Positions 1 through 9,162 of a stretch of 43,107 nt of DNA are shown in pieces. The translations under genes and the position numbers were made by a program. The stretch's first letter is position 1. Each line of letters opens with the position of its first letter. The stretch covers positions 1-43,107 of the forward strand of contig JAFIFE010000002.1 of the NCBI GenBank assembly GCA_020832185.1, given 5' to 3'. The stretch is from Alkalibacterium sp. (lineage in GTDB: Bacteria > Bacillota > Bacilli > Lactobacillales > Carnobacteriaceae_A). Below the pieces are notes generated by a model. That model was given only the letters and a program-made list of their open reading frames with translations, made no database searches and was not told where the DNA came from.

Positions 1-133
1 TGCACACATTTTGAGTTTTACAGGCGATAGTTACCGTGTCAATCACGCGCTTTCTCTCCGCCACTTTTAATAACAATCAGGGCTGGCAAAGTTCTTAACT
101 TTTCTTTGCATTCTTCTAAGATTTTATCTTGCA
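1..133. other. Left edge, no gene recognised
   Basis: No convincing reading frame, RNA gene or terminator is visible in these bases. They may be the tail of an intergenic region whose gene lies outside the window. Confidence 0.4.
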
Positions 134-180
134 AAACACAAGTGTTGTGTTTGTTTATAATATATTATATTATAAACAAA
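134..180 (+). promoter_or_regulatory. Two adjacent palindromes at the promoter of the secreted-protein gene
   Basis: Two dyads follow each other. 134-152 is AAACACAA-gtg-TTGTGTTT, perfect with 8-bp arms. 150-180 is a perfect 31-bp palindrome with 15-bp arms starting TTTGTTTATAA and a single central T at 165. A possible promoter overlaps them: TTGTGT at 145-150, 17 bp, TATTAT at 168-173. The ribosome site AGGAGG follows at 197-202. Operator function is inferred from position and symmetry; I do not recognise the binding protein. Confidence 0.5.
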
Positions 181-211
181 TAATATAATAATTAATAGGA
201 GGCTAATTTAT

Positions 212-613
212 ATGAAGAAAAGTATTAAGAGATCTATGACCAAAGTTTTATTACTATCTTTTTTAGCAACAGGCGTAGTTAGCACAATAGCGATACCTGT
301 ATCTGCTAATAGTTACGAGTCCACTATTACGCTCCCTCGAAGTGGTTGGTGGTCGACTGTCAATAGAAAGGCTAATTCTAGTAGTGCTCGAACGTATGTA
401 AATCAGAACGAAGTAAGTATATTCGCTCGTATTAATAATAATGCTGGAACAGTAGCTACACCTGTTAAAGAACACAAAGGTCTTAATAGTGGTGTCGCTG
501 TTTCTTCTAACAATCATGCTCATGGAGTATCAGGAGCGACTATACATGCTCAATTCCGTACTGGAACTGCCGAACCACGTACACAACGAATACGACTTGG
601 CTGGACACCTTAA
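212..613 (+). CDS. Small secreted protein of unknown function
   Basis: This 133-residue protein has a clear Sec signal peptide: a basic N-terminus (MKKSIKRSMTK), a hydrophobic core to about residue 28 and a VSA cleavage site before NSYES. The mature part, about 100 residues, is rich in Ser, Asn, Thr and Arg, has no cysteine and ends in IRLGWTP. The composition suggests a compact beta-strand fold. I see a general resemblance to small secreted Firmicutes proteins with an LPRSG-type start, but cannot name a family. A bacteriocin or envelope role is possible and unproven. The start is well supported by AGGAGG 10 bases upstream. The gene stands alone between a palindromic promoter and its own terminator, next to an IS110 element, so it may be part of accessory DNA. 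Confidence 0.7.
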   Translation: MKKSIKRSMTKVLLLSFLATGVVSTIAIPVSANSYESTITLPRSGWWSTVNRKANSSSARTYVNQNEVSIFARINNNAGTVATPVKEHKGLNSGVAVSSNNHAHGVSGATIHAQFRTGTAEPRTQRIRLGWTP

Positions 614-631
614 GTCTACGACTAATTTCTT

Positions 632-664
632 AAGCGGTGAGCGTATTGCTTACCGCTTTTTTTT
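632..664 (+). terminator. Rho-independent terminator of the secreted-protein gene
   Basis: Stem AAGCGGTGAGC (632-642), five-base loop, GCTTACCGCTT (648-658) with one G-U pair, followed by a run of T. Confidence 0.85.
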
Positions 665-827
665 ATCTTCATTAGTTTCTACAAGCATTATGGTGTTAAG
701 TCAAGAGAATAAATTAGAGACAGACAACTTATTTTCATGAAAAAGGGTGCACTGAACTAAACCGTCACGCACCCGAAGATACGTTCGGTTTACATCGTCG
801 GATAGTCGTCCCTAAGAAATAGTTCTC

Positions 828-2087
828 TTAAGACTCTATCGCCTCCGATCGTGCGATATAGAGTTGGTGATTGCTTAGGAGTGCAAACACCAGACGCACT
901 AATTTTCGTGCAGTTAAGACGAGGGCTCGCTTGTGTTGTGTTTTGGGTACTTCATTGTACTTTTTATCGTAATAGTCCTTGTATTCAGGAATATAGCGTC
1001 TAACTGAGTTGGCAGCTTGAACTAAGTAATAACGCAGGTAACGATTTCCTGATTTAGACATTGCCGTGTTTTCTTTCTGAAATTGTCCAGACTGATGCTT
1101 TGGCCAATACAGGCCAGCGTATTTTGCAAGCTTGGATTCGTGATCAAAGCGCTCAATTTGTCCAATCTCGGCAATGATGCCTGCGGCATACACAGGGCCA
1201 ATTCCTGGAATGCTTAAAAGTGATTGTGCAATATCAATGGTTTCCATAATATTCTCAATGGCTTTTTCAACCGTTTTAATTTCTTGTTGGAGAGCACGGA
1301 TGACACGCATTTGAACACTGATATTGATATCAATACTATCTTGAGCCACTTTGCCTAAGCGGTAAGAATCGTTCACGGATTTACGAATGGCTTTTGCCAG
1401 TTGAATCGGGTCTTTAAAACGTCCACGACCAAAAGATTGAAGCATAGCCGCTAAATCAGCGACTTTCATCGAACGAAGATCAGCTATATCAGTATCTCCA
1501 GCCATCAGTTGAATCATTGTGGAGCTAAAAACGGATGTACTAATATTTTCTTCGTCTAACTCGGTGGTTAAGGTATTGCACTTGTAGTAGAGATTTTCGA
1601 CGTAGTGCTGTTGGGCTTCCGTTAACTGGCGAATCAATTGATAGCGTGAACGAGTTAATCGTAAGAGAGCTACGAACTTTTCTTCTCGTGGTTGCGCATC
1701 AGAATACTTCCCAGTACTCAAAAACTCAGCGATTAACTGGGCATCTAACTTATCGTTTTTCTCTTCTGTCCATACTTTTGAGAACCGATGAATAACGCGT
1801 GGATTCTCGACAATGGTTTGGGCATTGAGAAGTTGAAGATCGGGATCGTTAGAGAAGAACAGAGACGGATGCATACTGTATTGGCCAGTTGCTTCCATTC
1901 CAATCACAATTTTAGTGAATTCCAGTTCCTCATGGAACTTGAGAATCTGTTCTTTAATCTTACGTGCGCCCGTATCACTATTCGCTACAGACTTCTGTAG
2001 AAGAATAACGTTCGAGTCATCAGCACGTGATAGAAAGCAGGCATCAAGCGTTGCTTTACTCACGTCTAAACCGACAAATAATTTCAT
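828..2087 (-). CDS. IS110-family transposase (DEDD recombinase)
   Basis: The 419-residue product starts MKLFVGLDVSKATLDACF, the RuvC-like N-terminal domain of IS110 transposases, with the first acidic residue in GLDVSK, a second in GMEATGQY near residue 65 and the KNDKLDAQLIAEF motif near 110. The C-terminal Tnp_20 part contains SIPGIGPVYAAGIIAEIG and the SKLAKYAGLYWPKHQSG segment with the downstream serine region typical of the family. Length is usual (about 400 residues) and no frameshift is seen, so the enzyme looks intact. In this family a structured non-coding RNA made from the element end guides target and donor choice. A GGGGGA stretch lies just before the ATG. Confidence 0.92.
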   Translation of the reverse strand: MKLFVGLDVSKATLDACFLSRADDSNVILLQKSVANSDTGARKIKEQILKFHEELEFTKIVIGMEATGQYSMHPSLFFSNDPDLQLLNAQTIVENPRVIHRFSKVWTEEKNDKLDAQLIAEFLSTGKYSDAQPREEKFVALLRLTRSRYQLIRQLTEAQQHYVENLYYKCNTLTTELDEENISTSVFSSTMIQLMAGDTDIADLRSMKVADLAAMLQSFGRGRFKDPIQLAKAIRKSVNDSYRLGKVAQDSIDINISVQMRVIRALQQEIKTVEKAIENIMETIDIAQSLLSIPGIGPVYAAGIIAEIGQIERFDHESKLAKYAGLYWPKHQSGQFQKENTAMSKSGNRYLRYYLVQAANSVRRYIPEYKDYYDKKYNEVPKTQHKRALVLTARKLVRLVFALLSNHQLYIARSEAIES

Positions 2088-2094
2088 GGAAGGG

Positions 2095-2400
2095 TCCCCC
2101 TTTCATTGTGAAATTGGAAGGTAAGCTTGGTCACTCCGGGCTATCCCTGTAACACAATGCGTGCCTTAACCTCGCGCATAAGTATTAAACTCGTTTCCTG
2201 TGTAGCTGCCAAGACCGAAGGTTTCCTAAGACCAACGGACACAGGATTCAAGCCATACAGCTTATGAGTAAATAGTCTCAACATTGTGACGGGAAGCATG
2301 CTTAATGAGTAGTCGAACTACAAGGAGGAATAGCTTCATCCCACTTAGAACCGACTTCCATACAGGTCTATTTTACACAGAAACAGCACGGAATGACCAA
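2095..2400 (-). ncRNA. Candidate bridge RNA region of the IS110 element
   Basis: This is the non-coding left end upstream of the transposase. It contains a perfect 8-bp stem, TCCTGTGT (2196-2203) with ACACAGGA (2239-2246), closing a 35-nt internal region that itself can form ACC/GGT pairs. Such loop-bearing stems are the general layout of IS110 bridge RNAs. The assignment rests on family knowledge and position; exact ends and the guide loops are not determined. Confidence 0.45.
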
Positions 2401-2469
2401 TAGATTGCCAAACTAGTCAATTATCAAAGATCAAAAGTGAATGGACAGTCAAAGGCAATTATTTGAAAT

Positions 2470-2491
2470 TTTCTCCCCCATGGGGGAGAAA
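2470..2491. repeat. 22-bp perfect palindrome upstream of the MurE-like gene
   Basis: Arms TTTCTCCCCCA (2470-2480) and TGGGGGAGAAA (2481-2491) join with no spacer. No T run follows, so a terminator is unlikely. It lies between the IS110 element and the MurE-like gene and could be an operator or part of the insertion locus. Confidence 0.5.
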
Positions 2492-2575
2492 GCCCCATTC
2501 ATTTAGTTAGTAAATCAATCAATGAAATTAGTAGTAATTCTTAACTACAAACTTATTATACGAGGAGATTTAAAA

Positions 2576-4027
2576 GTGAAATGGAATGAAATTGTTAACG
2601 AAATAAGTGACATCGATCAAAATGAGAAACTGAATGATCTTGATATTACAGGGATCAACGAGCACGCCGGCAATATAAAAAGTGGAGAGCTATTTGTTGC
2701 CATTGAAGGATTTGAAAAAGATGGCCATGATTTTATTGACCAGGCTATTGAAAATGGAGCACGTGTGATCATTGGCCAAAAACCGCTGTCACATTTATCT
2801 GTTCCTTACATCCAAGTAGAGAATTCGAGAAAAGTTATTGGGAAACTGGCGGCTAATTATTATGGTCATCCAAGTAAGGGTAAAATTGTAGTCGGGATAA
2901 CAGGAACGAATGGCAAAACAACAACGGGACTGTTCACCACTCATTTACTGCGTAAAGCGGGATACTCTGTTTCATTCTTCGGGACGGTATTTAATGAAAT
3001 AAACGGGGAGCGCAGAGCCAGTTCACTTACGACACCAAGTGCATCGATGATTCAGAAAGATTTATCGGAATCTAATGATGAGGTTGTCGTTATCGAAGTA
3101 TCCTCCCAAGGACTTCAGCAGCACAGGATGGAAGGAATGGCTTTTGATTACGGTCTGTTCACCAACCTTCAGCACGATCATTTAGATTATCACAAAACAA
3201 TCGAGGATTACTTTTTAGCCAAGAAGAAATTGTTCTCCCTGCTTAAGCCTGAAGGGAAAGCGATCGTTAACAGTGACGACCAGTGGGGACATAAACTGGT
3301 GAGTCTTTTACAAGAAGAAAACATTGAAGTCCTGACTGTGGGAGAAACGGATGATACCCACACGACCTATACGTTTGAATCGAATGGGAAAAATAAACTC
3401 ACGATCAACAATCACTCAATACAAGCACAGGCGCCGTTACCAGGAAAGTATAATTTACTTAATCTGTCGATGGCCGCAACTGTATTAAGTGATCTGGGAC
3501 ATGACATCGATCAGCTGGAAGACATGATTAAAGATCTGGAGCCTATTCCCGGCCGTTTCGAAGTATACGATTTGACAGAGAATGTTAAGGCGGTCATTGA
3601 TTATGCTCATACATCCGAAGCGTTAGAAGCGGTGCTTTCGACAAGCAAAGTGTTGTATCCTGATCATACACTTAATCATGTGTTTGGATTCAGAGGGAAA
3701 AGAGACAGTTCTAAAAGAGAAAAAATGCTGGAGACCTCTATCCAGTACAGCGATCATACGATTTTAACCCTGGATGATCTGAACGGAATAGAAGAAGAAG
3801 TCATGAAAAGCACCTATTTGAAATTAGCGCAGCCGTATACTACACGTGAGGCAGATATCATAATGGACCGTACCTTAGCAGTCAAGCAAGTGGTTGATCA
3901 TGCTGAGGGACCGACATTGATCGTGCTGACAGGAAAAGGACACGAGAATTACACATCTGCATTTAACCTGCCCGTCCGGTCGGATAAAGAAACGCTGGAC
4001 TATTTAATTAAATACTATAACGATTAA
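2576..4027 (+). CDS. MurE-like UDP-MurNAc-peptide ligase (Mur ligase family)
   Basis: A three-domain Mur ligase of 483 residues. The N-terminal domain holds GELFVAIEGFEKDGHDF; the ATPase domain has the P-loop GITGTNGKTTTG, EVSSQGL, TNLQHDHLDYH and the lysine of AKKKLF that is carbamylated in this family; the C-terminal domain has IPGRFEVY, DYAHT, GKRD..KRE and LTGKGHENY. MurE adds the third amino acid of the peptidoglycan stem. The residue-selecting site that reads DNPR in DAP enzymes is TLDDLNGIEEE here, and EVSSHGL has become EVSSQGL, so substrate is uncertain and it could be a paralogue. I chose GTG 2576: GAGGAG lies eight bases upstream, whereas the ATG at 2522 has no ribosome site. It is monocistronic, not in a dcw cluster. 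Confidence 0.8.
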   Translation: MKWNEIVNEISDIDQNEKLNDLDITGINEHAGNIKSGELFVAIEGFEKDGHDFIDQAIENGARVIIGQKPLSHLSVPYIQVENSRKVIGKLAANYYGHPSKGKIVVGITGTNGKTTTGLFTTHLLRKAGYSVSFFGTVFNEINGERRASSLTTPSASMIQKDLSESNDEVVVIEVSSQGLQQHRMEGMAFDYGLFTNLQHDHLDYHKTIEDYFLAKKKLFSLLKPEGKAIVNSDDQWGHKLVSLLQEENIEVLTVGETDDTHTTYTFESNGKNKLTINNHSIQAQAPLPGKYNLLNLSMAATVLSDLGHDIDQLEDMIKDLEPIPGRFEVYDLTENVKAVIDYAHTSEALEAVLSTSKVLYPDHTLNHVFGFRGKRDSSKREKMLETSIQYSDHTILTLDDLNGIEEEVMKSTYLKLAQPYTTREADIIMDRTLAVKQVVDHAEGPTLIVLTGKGHENYTSAFNLPVRSDKETLDYLIKYYND

Positions 4028-4033
4028 ACAAAG

Positions 4034-4086
4034 GTTTACACTTTTGAGAAGCGGACGCGTGTCGCTCTCAATGTGTAAACTTTTTT
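4034..4086 (+). terminator. Terminator after the MurE-like gene
   Basis: Outer stem GTTTACAC (4034-4041) with GTGTAAAC (4073-4080), an inner GC-rich helix and six T at 4081-4086. Confidence 0.8.
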
Positions 4087-4097
4087 GTATTTAATGA

Positions 4098-4148
4098 TTG
4101 ACTTTTAACGATTACACATGTAAACTAAGTTTAAAGATTACGTTTGTA
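4098..4148 (+). promoter_or_regulatory. cop operon promoter with two cop boxes
   Basis: Promoter TTGACT (4098-4103), 17 bp, TAAACT (4121-4126). A perfect cop box TACACATGTA (4113-4122) overlaps the -10 element and a second, one-mismatch box TACGTTTGTA lies at 4139-4148, 26 bp downstream. Consensus TACAnnTGTA and paired boxes are established for CopY repressors, so copper-relieved repression by the first gene of the operon is expected. Confidence 0.9.
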
Positions 4149-4170
4149 AACAGAAAAAGGAGTGAAAACC

Positions 4171-4599
4171 ATGCAGGAACCTCAAATCTCACCATCAGAG
4201 TGGGAAGTGATGCGTGTCGTCTGGACATCTAATCCTATTACCAGTAAAGAAATCAATACTATTCTAAACGAAAAAAAAGACTGGAAATTAGCGACAACTA
4301 AAACCTTGATTGGACGTCTTGTAAAAAAAGGAATGCTTTCAGCAGAACCAAATGGACGTAAATTTGAGTACTCTCCAGCGGTGTCAGAAGAAAAAAGTGT
4401 CGAAGAAGCAACGGAGTCCCTGTTGAAGCAAGTGTGTTCAAAAAAAGCAGGGTCAACGATTCAGATAATGCTTGAGAACAGTACATTAAGCATGAGCGAT
4501 CTGGAAGCCCTTGAAGATGTAATCAGACAAAAAAAGGAAACCGCACCGCTTGAAGTCGAGTGTGGATGTATACCGGGCCAATGTTCCTGTGTACATTAA
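4171..4599 (+). CDS. copY: CopY-type copper-responsive repressor
   Basis: A 142-residue member of the BlaI/MecI/CopY winged-helix family. Residues 1-75 form the DNA-binding domain (SEWEVMRVVW, TSKEI, TTKTLIGRLVKKGML). The C-terminus carries CGCIPGQCSC, the CxCxxxxCxC motif (Cys131, 133, 138, 140) that binds Cu(I) and releases the repressor from DNA. I take ATG 4171 as the start because AAGGAG (4157-4162) sits eight bases upstream; the in-frame GTG 4162 overlaps that site. It is first in copY-copA-copZ, 12 bp ahead of copA, and two cop boxes precede it, so it should autoregulate the operon. Confidence 0.95.
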   Translation: MQEPQISPSEWEVMRVVWTSNPITSKEINTILNEKKDWKLATTKTLIGRLVKKGMLSAEPNGRKFEYSPAVSEEKSVEEATESLLKQVCSKKAGSTIQIMLENSTLSMSDLEALEDVIRQKKETAPLEVECGCIPGQCSCVH

Positions 4600-4611
4600 G
4601 GAGGAAATAAA

Positions 4612-7095
4612 ATGGAGTCAAAATCTTATCCGATAGAAGGCATGACGTGTGCATCGTGTGCCAGTACAGTAGAGAAAACAGCGGAGAAAGTCGCAGGGGT
4701 GGTGGAAGCCTCTGTCAACCTTGCCTCAGAAAAGTTGAATATCAAAGTGGATGAAAAGACATACAATCCAAAAGACCTGGAACGAAATATCGATGCGACT
4801 GGCTATACGGTCGTCATGCCCCAGCTCGTATCCAAGACCTTTGATATAGAAGGCATGACGTGTGCATCGTGTTCTGCAACTGTAGAAAAAACGGCGGGCA
4901 AACTCGAAGGAATGGAGAGCGCGTCAGTTAACCTTGCCTCAGAAAAGATGAGTGTGACTTATAATCCACTGCACCTCTCTGTTCGGGATATATCAGATGC
5001 CATCAGCCAGAGTGGGTATAAAGCCATTCCAAAAGAAGAAGAACAGACTGACGTCACAGGACCAGCTGAAGACAAGAGCGAATCAAAAGAGAGGATTATT
5101 AAGAATCGAACGATCCTTATTGCACTCTTCACGATTCCACTGTTTTATGTTTCAATGGCTCCCATGGTGGGCGTGTCTCTTCCAGCTGTGATCGATCATA
5201 TGATGAACCCGATCCCCTATGCACTTCTGCAGCTCGTCTTGACCATTCCTGTCATGTGGTACGGCCGTTCTTATTTTCAGCAGGGGTTTAAAACATTATC
5301 CAAAGGCCATCCGAATATGAATTCACTGATTTCATTAGGGACAGCTGCGGCATTTGTCTACAGTGTGGCCGCAACGTATGCCATCATAGTGGATGGAGCA
5401 GATTTGGCTATGATGCTTTATTACGAAACAGCAGCTGTGATTCTTGCTTTCCATACACTAGGCAAATATCTGGAAGAACGATCCAAAGGCCGTATGTCAG
5501 AAGCCATTCAGAAATTGATGGATCTGGCGCCTAAAACCGCCCGTATCGTGCATAATGGCCAGGAGGATGAAGTGGCCATTGACAGTGTGGCACCAGGGGA
5601 TATCGTGAGAGTCCGTCCTGGAGAAAAAATGCCCGTTGATGGCGTGATCGTCAAAGGCCGTACAGCCGTTGATGAGTCCATGCTGACGGGTGAAAGCATG
5701 CCGGTCGAGAAAGGGGAAGGCGATCCGATCATCGGAGCGAGTATGAACAAAAATGGCTCCGTTGACTACCGCGCAACCAAAGTCGGGAAAGATACGACGT
5801 TGTCTCAAATCATCAAGCTGGTTGAAGAAGCACAGGGATCAAAAGCGCCGATAGCTAAACTGGCAGATATCATTACCGGCTATTTTGTCCCGATCGTCAT
5901 GGGACTGGCGCTTGTATCTGGAATCGTCTGGCTGATAGCCGGTCAAAGTTTCATCTTTGCACTAACCATTTTAATTTCCGTACTGGTTATCGCTTGTCCA
6001 TGTGCGCTCGGGTTAGCTACACCAACAGCCATAATGGTAGGCACAGGGAAAGGTGCAGAACATGGCGTCCTCATTAAGAGTGGCGATGCACTGGAAACCA
6101 TTCATAACGTTGAAACCATAGTGTTTGATAAGACAGGGACATTGACCGAAGGAAAACCGGTTGTCACCGATATATTTGTTACAGAAGGCTCCAACTTCTC
6201 AAAAGACTTTCTGCTTAAAATGGCTGCTTCAGCTGAAAAAGGCAGTGAGCATCCTTTGGGGGAAGCCATTGTAAAACAAGCCGAGGAAAAAGGCATAACC
6301 GCGCTAGACGCCACTCATTTTGAGGCCATTCCAGGGCAAGGGCTAAAAGCTGAAGTCGACGGAAAAGACCTGTTCTTCGGAAATAAAAAATTGATGAATG
6401 AGCAGTCTCTGGAGTATACTCAATTAGAAGACCAGGCAAACACCTTTGCTGATGAAGGGAAAACCCCGATGTATCTGGCCATTGATGGACAGGTGGCGGG
6501 ACTTATTGCCGTTGCAGATACACTGAAAAAAAATAGCGTTCAGACGATCCGGGAATTGAAAAAACTGGGCATCGAAGTCGCTATGATCACTGGAGACAAT
6601 ACGCGTACAGCAAATGCTGTGGCCAAACTAGCCGGGATCGACCGTGTATTGAGTGATGTGCTCCCTGAAGACAAAGCGAATGAAGTGAAGAAGTTACAGT
6701 CAGAAGGTAAAAAAGTAGCCATGGTAGGAGATGGGATCAACGATGCTCCAGCTCTGGCGCAGTCTGATATCGGAATCGCTATTGGTTCAGGTACAGATGT
6801 TGCGGTGGAATCAGCCGATGTGGTCTTGATGAGAAGCGATGTCAAAGAAGTACTGACGGCCATTGAATTAAGTAAAGCCACGCTGAAAAATATCAAGCAG
6901 AATCTGTTCTGGGCATTTGCCTACAACATTGTCGGTATCCCGATTGCAATGGGACTCCTGTTCCTGCTGGGCGGACCTCTTTTAAATCCCGTCTTCGCAG
7001 CTGCGGCCATGAGTTTCAGTTCCGTTTCAGTTTTACTCAATGCCTTAAGACTTAAAAACTTTGCCCCAACAGCAACTGAAGCCGTACAAAATTAA
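4612..7095 (+). CDS. copA: Copper-exporting P1B-type ATPase
   Basis: An 827-residue membrane pump that expels Cu(I) using ATP. Two N-terminal heavy-metal domains carry GMTCASC (Cys13/16 and Cys84/87). The membrane CPC motif is Cys462-Pro-Cys464, the phosphorylated aspartate is Asp506 in DKTGTLT, the P1B His-Pro motif is at His547 (SEHPLGEA), with LTGES in the actuator and MITGDN and [12 protein letters not shown] in the ATP domain. Eight membrane segments are expected for this class; hydrophobic stretches fit. Length is normal for two metal domains. It follows copY closely with AAGGAGG upstream and precedes the chaperone copZ. Confidence 0.96.
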   Translation: MESKSYPIEGMTCASCASTVEKTAEKVAGVVEASVNLASEKLNIKVDEKTYNPKDLERNIDATGYTVVMPQLVSKTFDIEGMTCASCSATVEKTAGKLEGMESASVNLASEKMSVTYNPLHLSVRDISDAISQSGYKAIPKEEEQTDVTGPAEDKSESKERIIKNRTILIALFTIPLFYVSMAPMVGVSLPAVIDHMMNPIPYALLQLVLTIPVMWYGRSYFQQGFKTLSKGHPNMNSLISLGTAAAFVYSVAATYAIIVDGADLAMMLYYETAAVILAFHTLGKYLEERSKGRMSEAIQKLMDLAPKTARIVHNGQEDEVAIDSVAPGDIVRVRPGEKMPVDGVIVKGRTAVDESMLTGESMPVEKGEGDPIIGASMNKNGSVDYRATKVGKDTTLSQIIKLVEEAQGSKAPIAKLADIITGYFVPIVMGLALVSGIVWLIAGQSFIFALTILISVLVIACPCALGLATPTAIMVGTGKGAEHGVLIKSGDALETIHNVETIVFDKTGTLTEGKPVVTDIFVTEGSNFSKDFLLKMAASAEKGSEHPLGEAIVKQAEEKGITALDATHFEAIPGQGLKAEVDGKDLFFGNKKLMNEQSLEYTQLEDQANTFADEGKTPMYLAIDGQVAGLIAVADTLKKNSVQTIRELKKLGIEVAMITGDNTRTANAVAKLAGIDRVLSDVLPEDKANEVKKLQSEGKKVAMVGDGINDAPALAQSDIGIAIGSGTDVAVESADVVLMRSDVKEVLTAIELSKATLKNIKQNLFWAFAYNIVGIPIAMGLLFLLGGPLLNPVFAAAAMSFSSVSVLLNALRLKNFAPTATEAVQN

Positions 7096-7118
7096 GCACA
7101 CAAAGGAGAGACAAATTG

Positions 7119-7331
7119 ATGAAATATACAGCAATAGTAGAAGGAATGAATTGTAATGGATGCGCGAACTCGGTGAAAGCTGCGTTTACGCAAGTAGAAG
7201 GTGTACAGGAAGTCGATGTCAATTTAGATAGCAAAGAAGCAACCATCGTTTCTCAGAACGAACTGTCTGAAAGCAAAATCAAAGAGGCTTTAGCTGACAC
7301 AACCTTCACAGTGGCATCTGTTAAATCTTAA
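7119..7331 (+). CDS. copZ: Copper chaperone
   Basis: A 70-residue single heavy-metal-associated domain with the metal site GMNCNGC near residues 9-15 and the alternating beta-alpha pattern of the family. It carries Cu(I) in the cytosol, delivering it to CopA or to CopY. ATG 7119 is preferred to the adjacent TTG 7116; AAAGGAG lies upstream. The gene ends the cop operon, 23 bp after copA, with a strong terminator directly behind it. Confidence 0.93.
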   Translation: MKYTAIVEGMNCNGCANSVKAAFTQVEGVQEVDVNLDSKEATIVSQNELSESKIKEALADTTFTVASVKS

Positions 7332-7349
7332 TAAAATTAAGTGACGGAA

Positions 7350-7383
7350 CTGTACCCTGCACGTATCAGGGTACAGTTTTTTT
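7350..7383 (+). terminator. cop operon terminator
   Basis: Perfect stem CTGTACCCTG (7350-7359) and CAGGGTACAG (7367-7376), seven-base loop, then seven T. A group II intron begins only a few bases downstream. Confidence 0.93.
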
Positions 7384-7773
7384 GTTGTGCGCCCGGCATG
7401 GGCGATAACTTGGTGGTGAAAGTCCACTACAGACTTGGCAGTAGGAACTGTTAGCGAAAGACAAGGGTGTCCGCCGTGAGGCGGAATCTGAAGGAAGTTG
7501 GACGCAAATGCTTGCACTGACGAACAGAAACCTCATACCAAGGCTTGATAGAACGGATAAGCTTGCAACACAAAGTGAAGTCCGATACTGCCCGAATTCT
7601 ATTGAGTAAATGAAGCAGTGACATGAGCAGAAGGTTGTCGTTCTTACCCGGGGAGGTCTCGTCAGCGCTTAGTAGTAACAACGAATGGCGAGAAGTCAGC
7701 CGAGGTCATAGTAGGGAAAATGTACCGAAGGACCGAACAATATCAATACTTTGAAGATTGGAGGTTAGGCATT

Positions 7774-9162
7774 ATGACAAACGCAGAAAACAACCCAAGG
7801 GTTGGCAAACTACAAAGGGATAAGCTGGAAGCGAAAGAGTATGTAGATGTGCGGAGTAATCGCCTAGGTGAATGTAAAGACAAGTATGGTGAGTCTCTCA
7901 TGAGGCTCGTTGTAAGTGAGAAGAATCTATTTGAAGCGGCTAAAATGGTTAAACGCAATAAAGGAGCTGCTGGAATAGATGGTATGACAGTTAATGAAAT
8001 AGAATCACATATCATGGAAATGTTTCCGTATATAAGAAAGAAATTGTTAGACGGTACCTATAAACCACAACCGGTCAGACGGGTGGAAATTCCCAAAGCG
8101 AATGGTGGTATCCGAAAACTGGGTATTCCCGTTGTACGGGACCGAGTGGTTCAACAAGCCATCAGGCAAGTGATAGAACCTATCATCGATAAACATTTCC
8201 TCCCGCACAGTCATGGGTTCCGTAAAGGAAAAAGCAATCATACAGCTTTGAAAGAGTGTGTCGACTATTATCAGGATGGCTACAAAGTAGCCGTCGACTG
8301 TGACCTGAAACAGTGCTTTGATACACTCAATCATGACAAGCTGATGTACTATCTCGAACAGTATATACGGGACAAAATGATTCTGAAAATTGTCCGTAAG
8401 TTCTTACAGAGCGGTGTCATAGATCTGTCTGGCGAATTCGTAGAAAGTAACACAGGCGCACCACAAGGTGGCGTGATTTCGCCCCTACTCAGTAACGTAT
8501 ACTTACATGAACTGGATAAAGAAATGAAACAGAGAGGACACCTTTTCGTCCGGTTCGCTGATGACTTCGTCATCTTTGTGAAGTCAAAACGAGCCGGTGA
8601 ACGTGTGCTCCAAAGTATCACTCGCTTCATTGAAAAAGACCTGAAACTAACTGTCAACCAAGAGAAAAGTAAAGTGGGTTCACCGACACGTTTAAAGTTC
8701 TTGGGTTGTCTGATAACCACAGTGAATGGGGTCTGTCGATACAGACCATCGAACGAAGCCAAAGCGAAATTCATTCGTACCTTGAAACGCTTGACCAAAC
8801 GTAAGCGAGCAGGGAAGTTTGATGAGATTGTCAAAGAGATAAACAGCAGAACAAGAGGCTGGATAAATTACTTCGGCACAGGGTTCATCAAAACCTTCGT
8901 AACGAAAGTGGAGCAATGGCTCCACCACCGTATCAGGCAACTCATTTTAAAGAGATGGAAAAATCCACGTACTAAGATTAGCAGATTAATGCGTTTAGGT
9001 CTAGATATGGACAGTGCTAAGCGCATTGGCTATTCCAGAAAGAAATACTGGAGACTGTCAAAAACACCTGAGGTTCATTGGGTGCTTACAACGAAAAGAC
9101 TCTACCGGTGGAACGTAGTTTCACTACGTAACCTGGCAGAGTCTGCTTACTTAAGATATTGA
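7774..9162 (+). CDS. ltrA: Group II intron reverse transcriptase/maturase
   Basis: A 462-residue intron-encoded protein. The RT domain has KGAAGIDGMTV, IPKANGGIRKLGIP, the HGFRKGKS block, GAPQGGVISPLLSN and the catalytic FADD (Asp263, Asp264). The maturase region follows (RTRGWINYFG and a basic C-terminus). There is no HNH endonuclease domain, as usual for class C introns, which enter single-stranded or replicating DNA. ATG 7774 has GGAGG (7760-7764) nine bases upstream; the upstream in-frame ATG 7720 lacks a site. The stop codon abuts domain V. The frame is intact, so splicing and retrotransposition may be possible. Confidence 0.93.
   Translation: MTNAENNPRVGKLQRDKLEAKEYVDVRSNRLGECKDKYGESLMRLVVSEKNLFEAAKMVKRNKGAAGIDGMTVNEIESHIMEMFPYIRKKLLDGTYKPQPVRRVEIPKANGGIRKLGIPVVRDRVVQQAIRQVIEPIIDKHFLPHSHGFRKGKSNHTALKECVDYYQDGYKVAVDCDLKQCFDTLNHDKLMYYLEQYIRDKMILKIVRKFLQSGVIDLSGEFVESNTGAPQGGVISPLLSNVYLHELDKEMKQRGHLFVRFADDFVIFVKSKRAGERVLQSITRFIEKDLKLTVNQEKSKVGSPTRLKFLGCLITTVNGVCRYRPSNEAKAKFIRTLKRLTKRKRAGKFDEIVKEINSRTRGWINYFGTGFIKTFVTKVEQWLHHRIRQLILKRWKNPRTKISRLMRLGLDMDSAKRIGYSRKKYWRLSKTPEVHWVLTTKRLYRWNVVSLRNLAESAYLRY

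Larger units (their letters stand above)
740..2410 (-). mobile_element. IS110-family insertion sequence (ends approximate)
   Basis: The element carries one DEDD transposase on the minus strand. About 80 bp lie beyond its stop and about 320 bp lie upstream of its start. A long non-coding left end and short right end, without terminal inverted repeats, is the layout of the IS110 subgroup rather than IS1111. Near the right end is a short dyad, GGGTGC (745-750) and GCACCC (769-774). I could not find a clear core duplication, so both boundaries are estimates and an empty-site comparison is needed to place them. Confidence 0.7.

Noticed and set aside
489-740. 83-codon plus-strand frame overlapping the secreted protein
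   Set aside because: It crosses the terminator and lacks a ribosome site.
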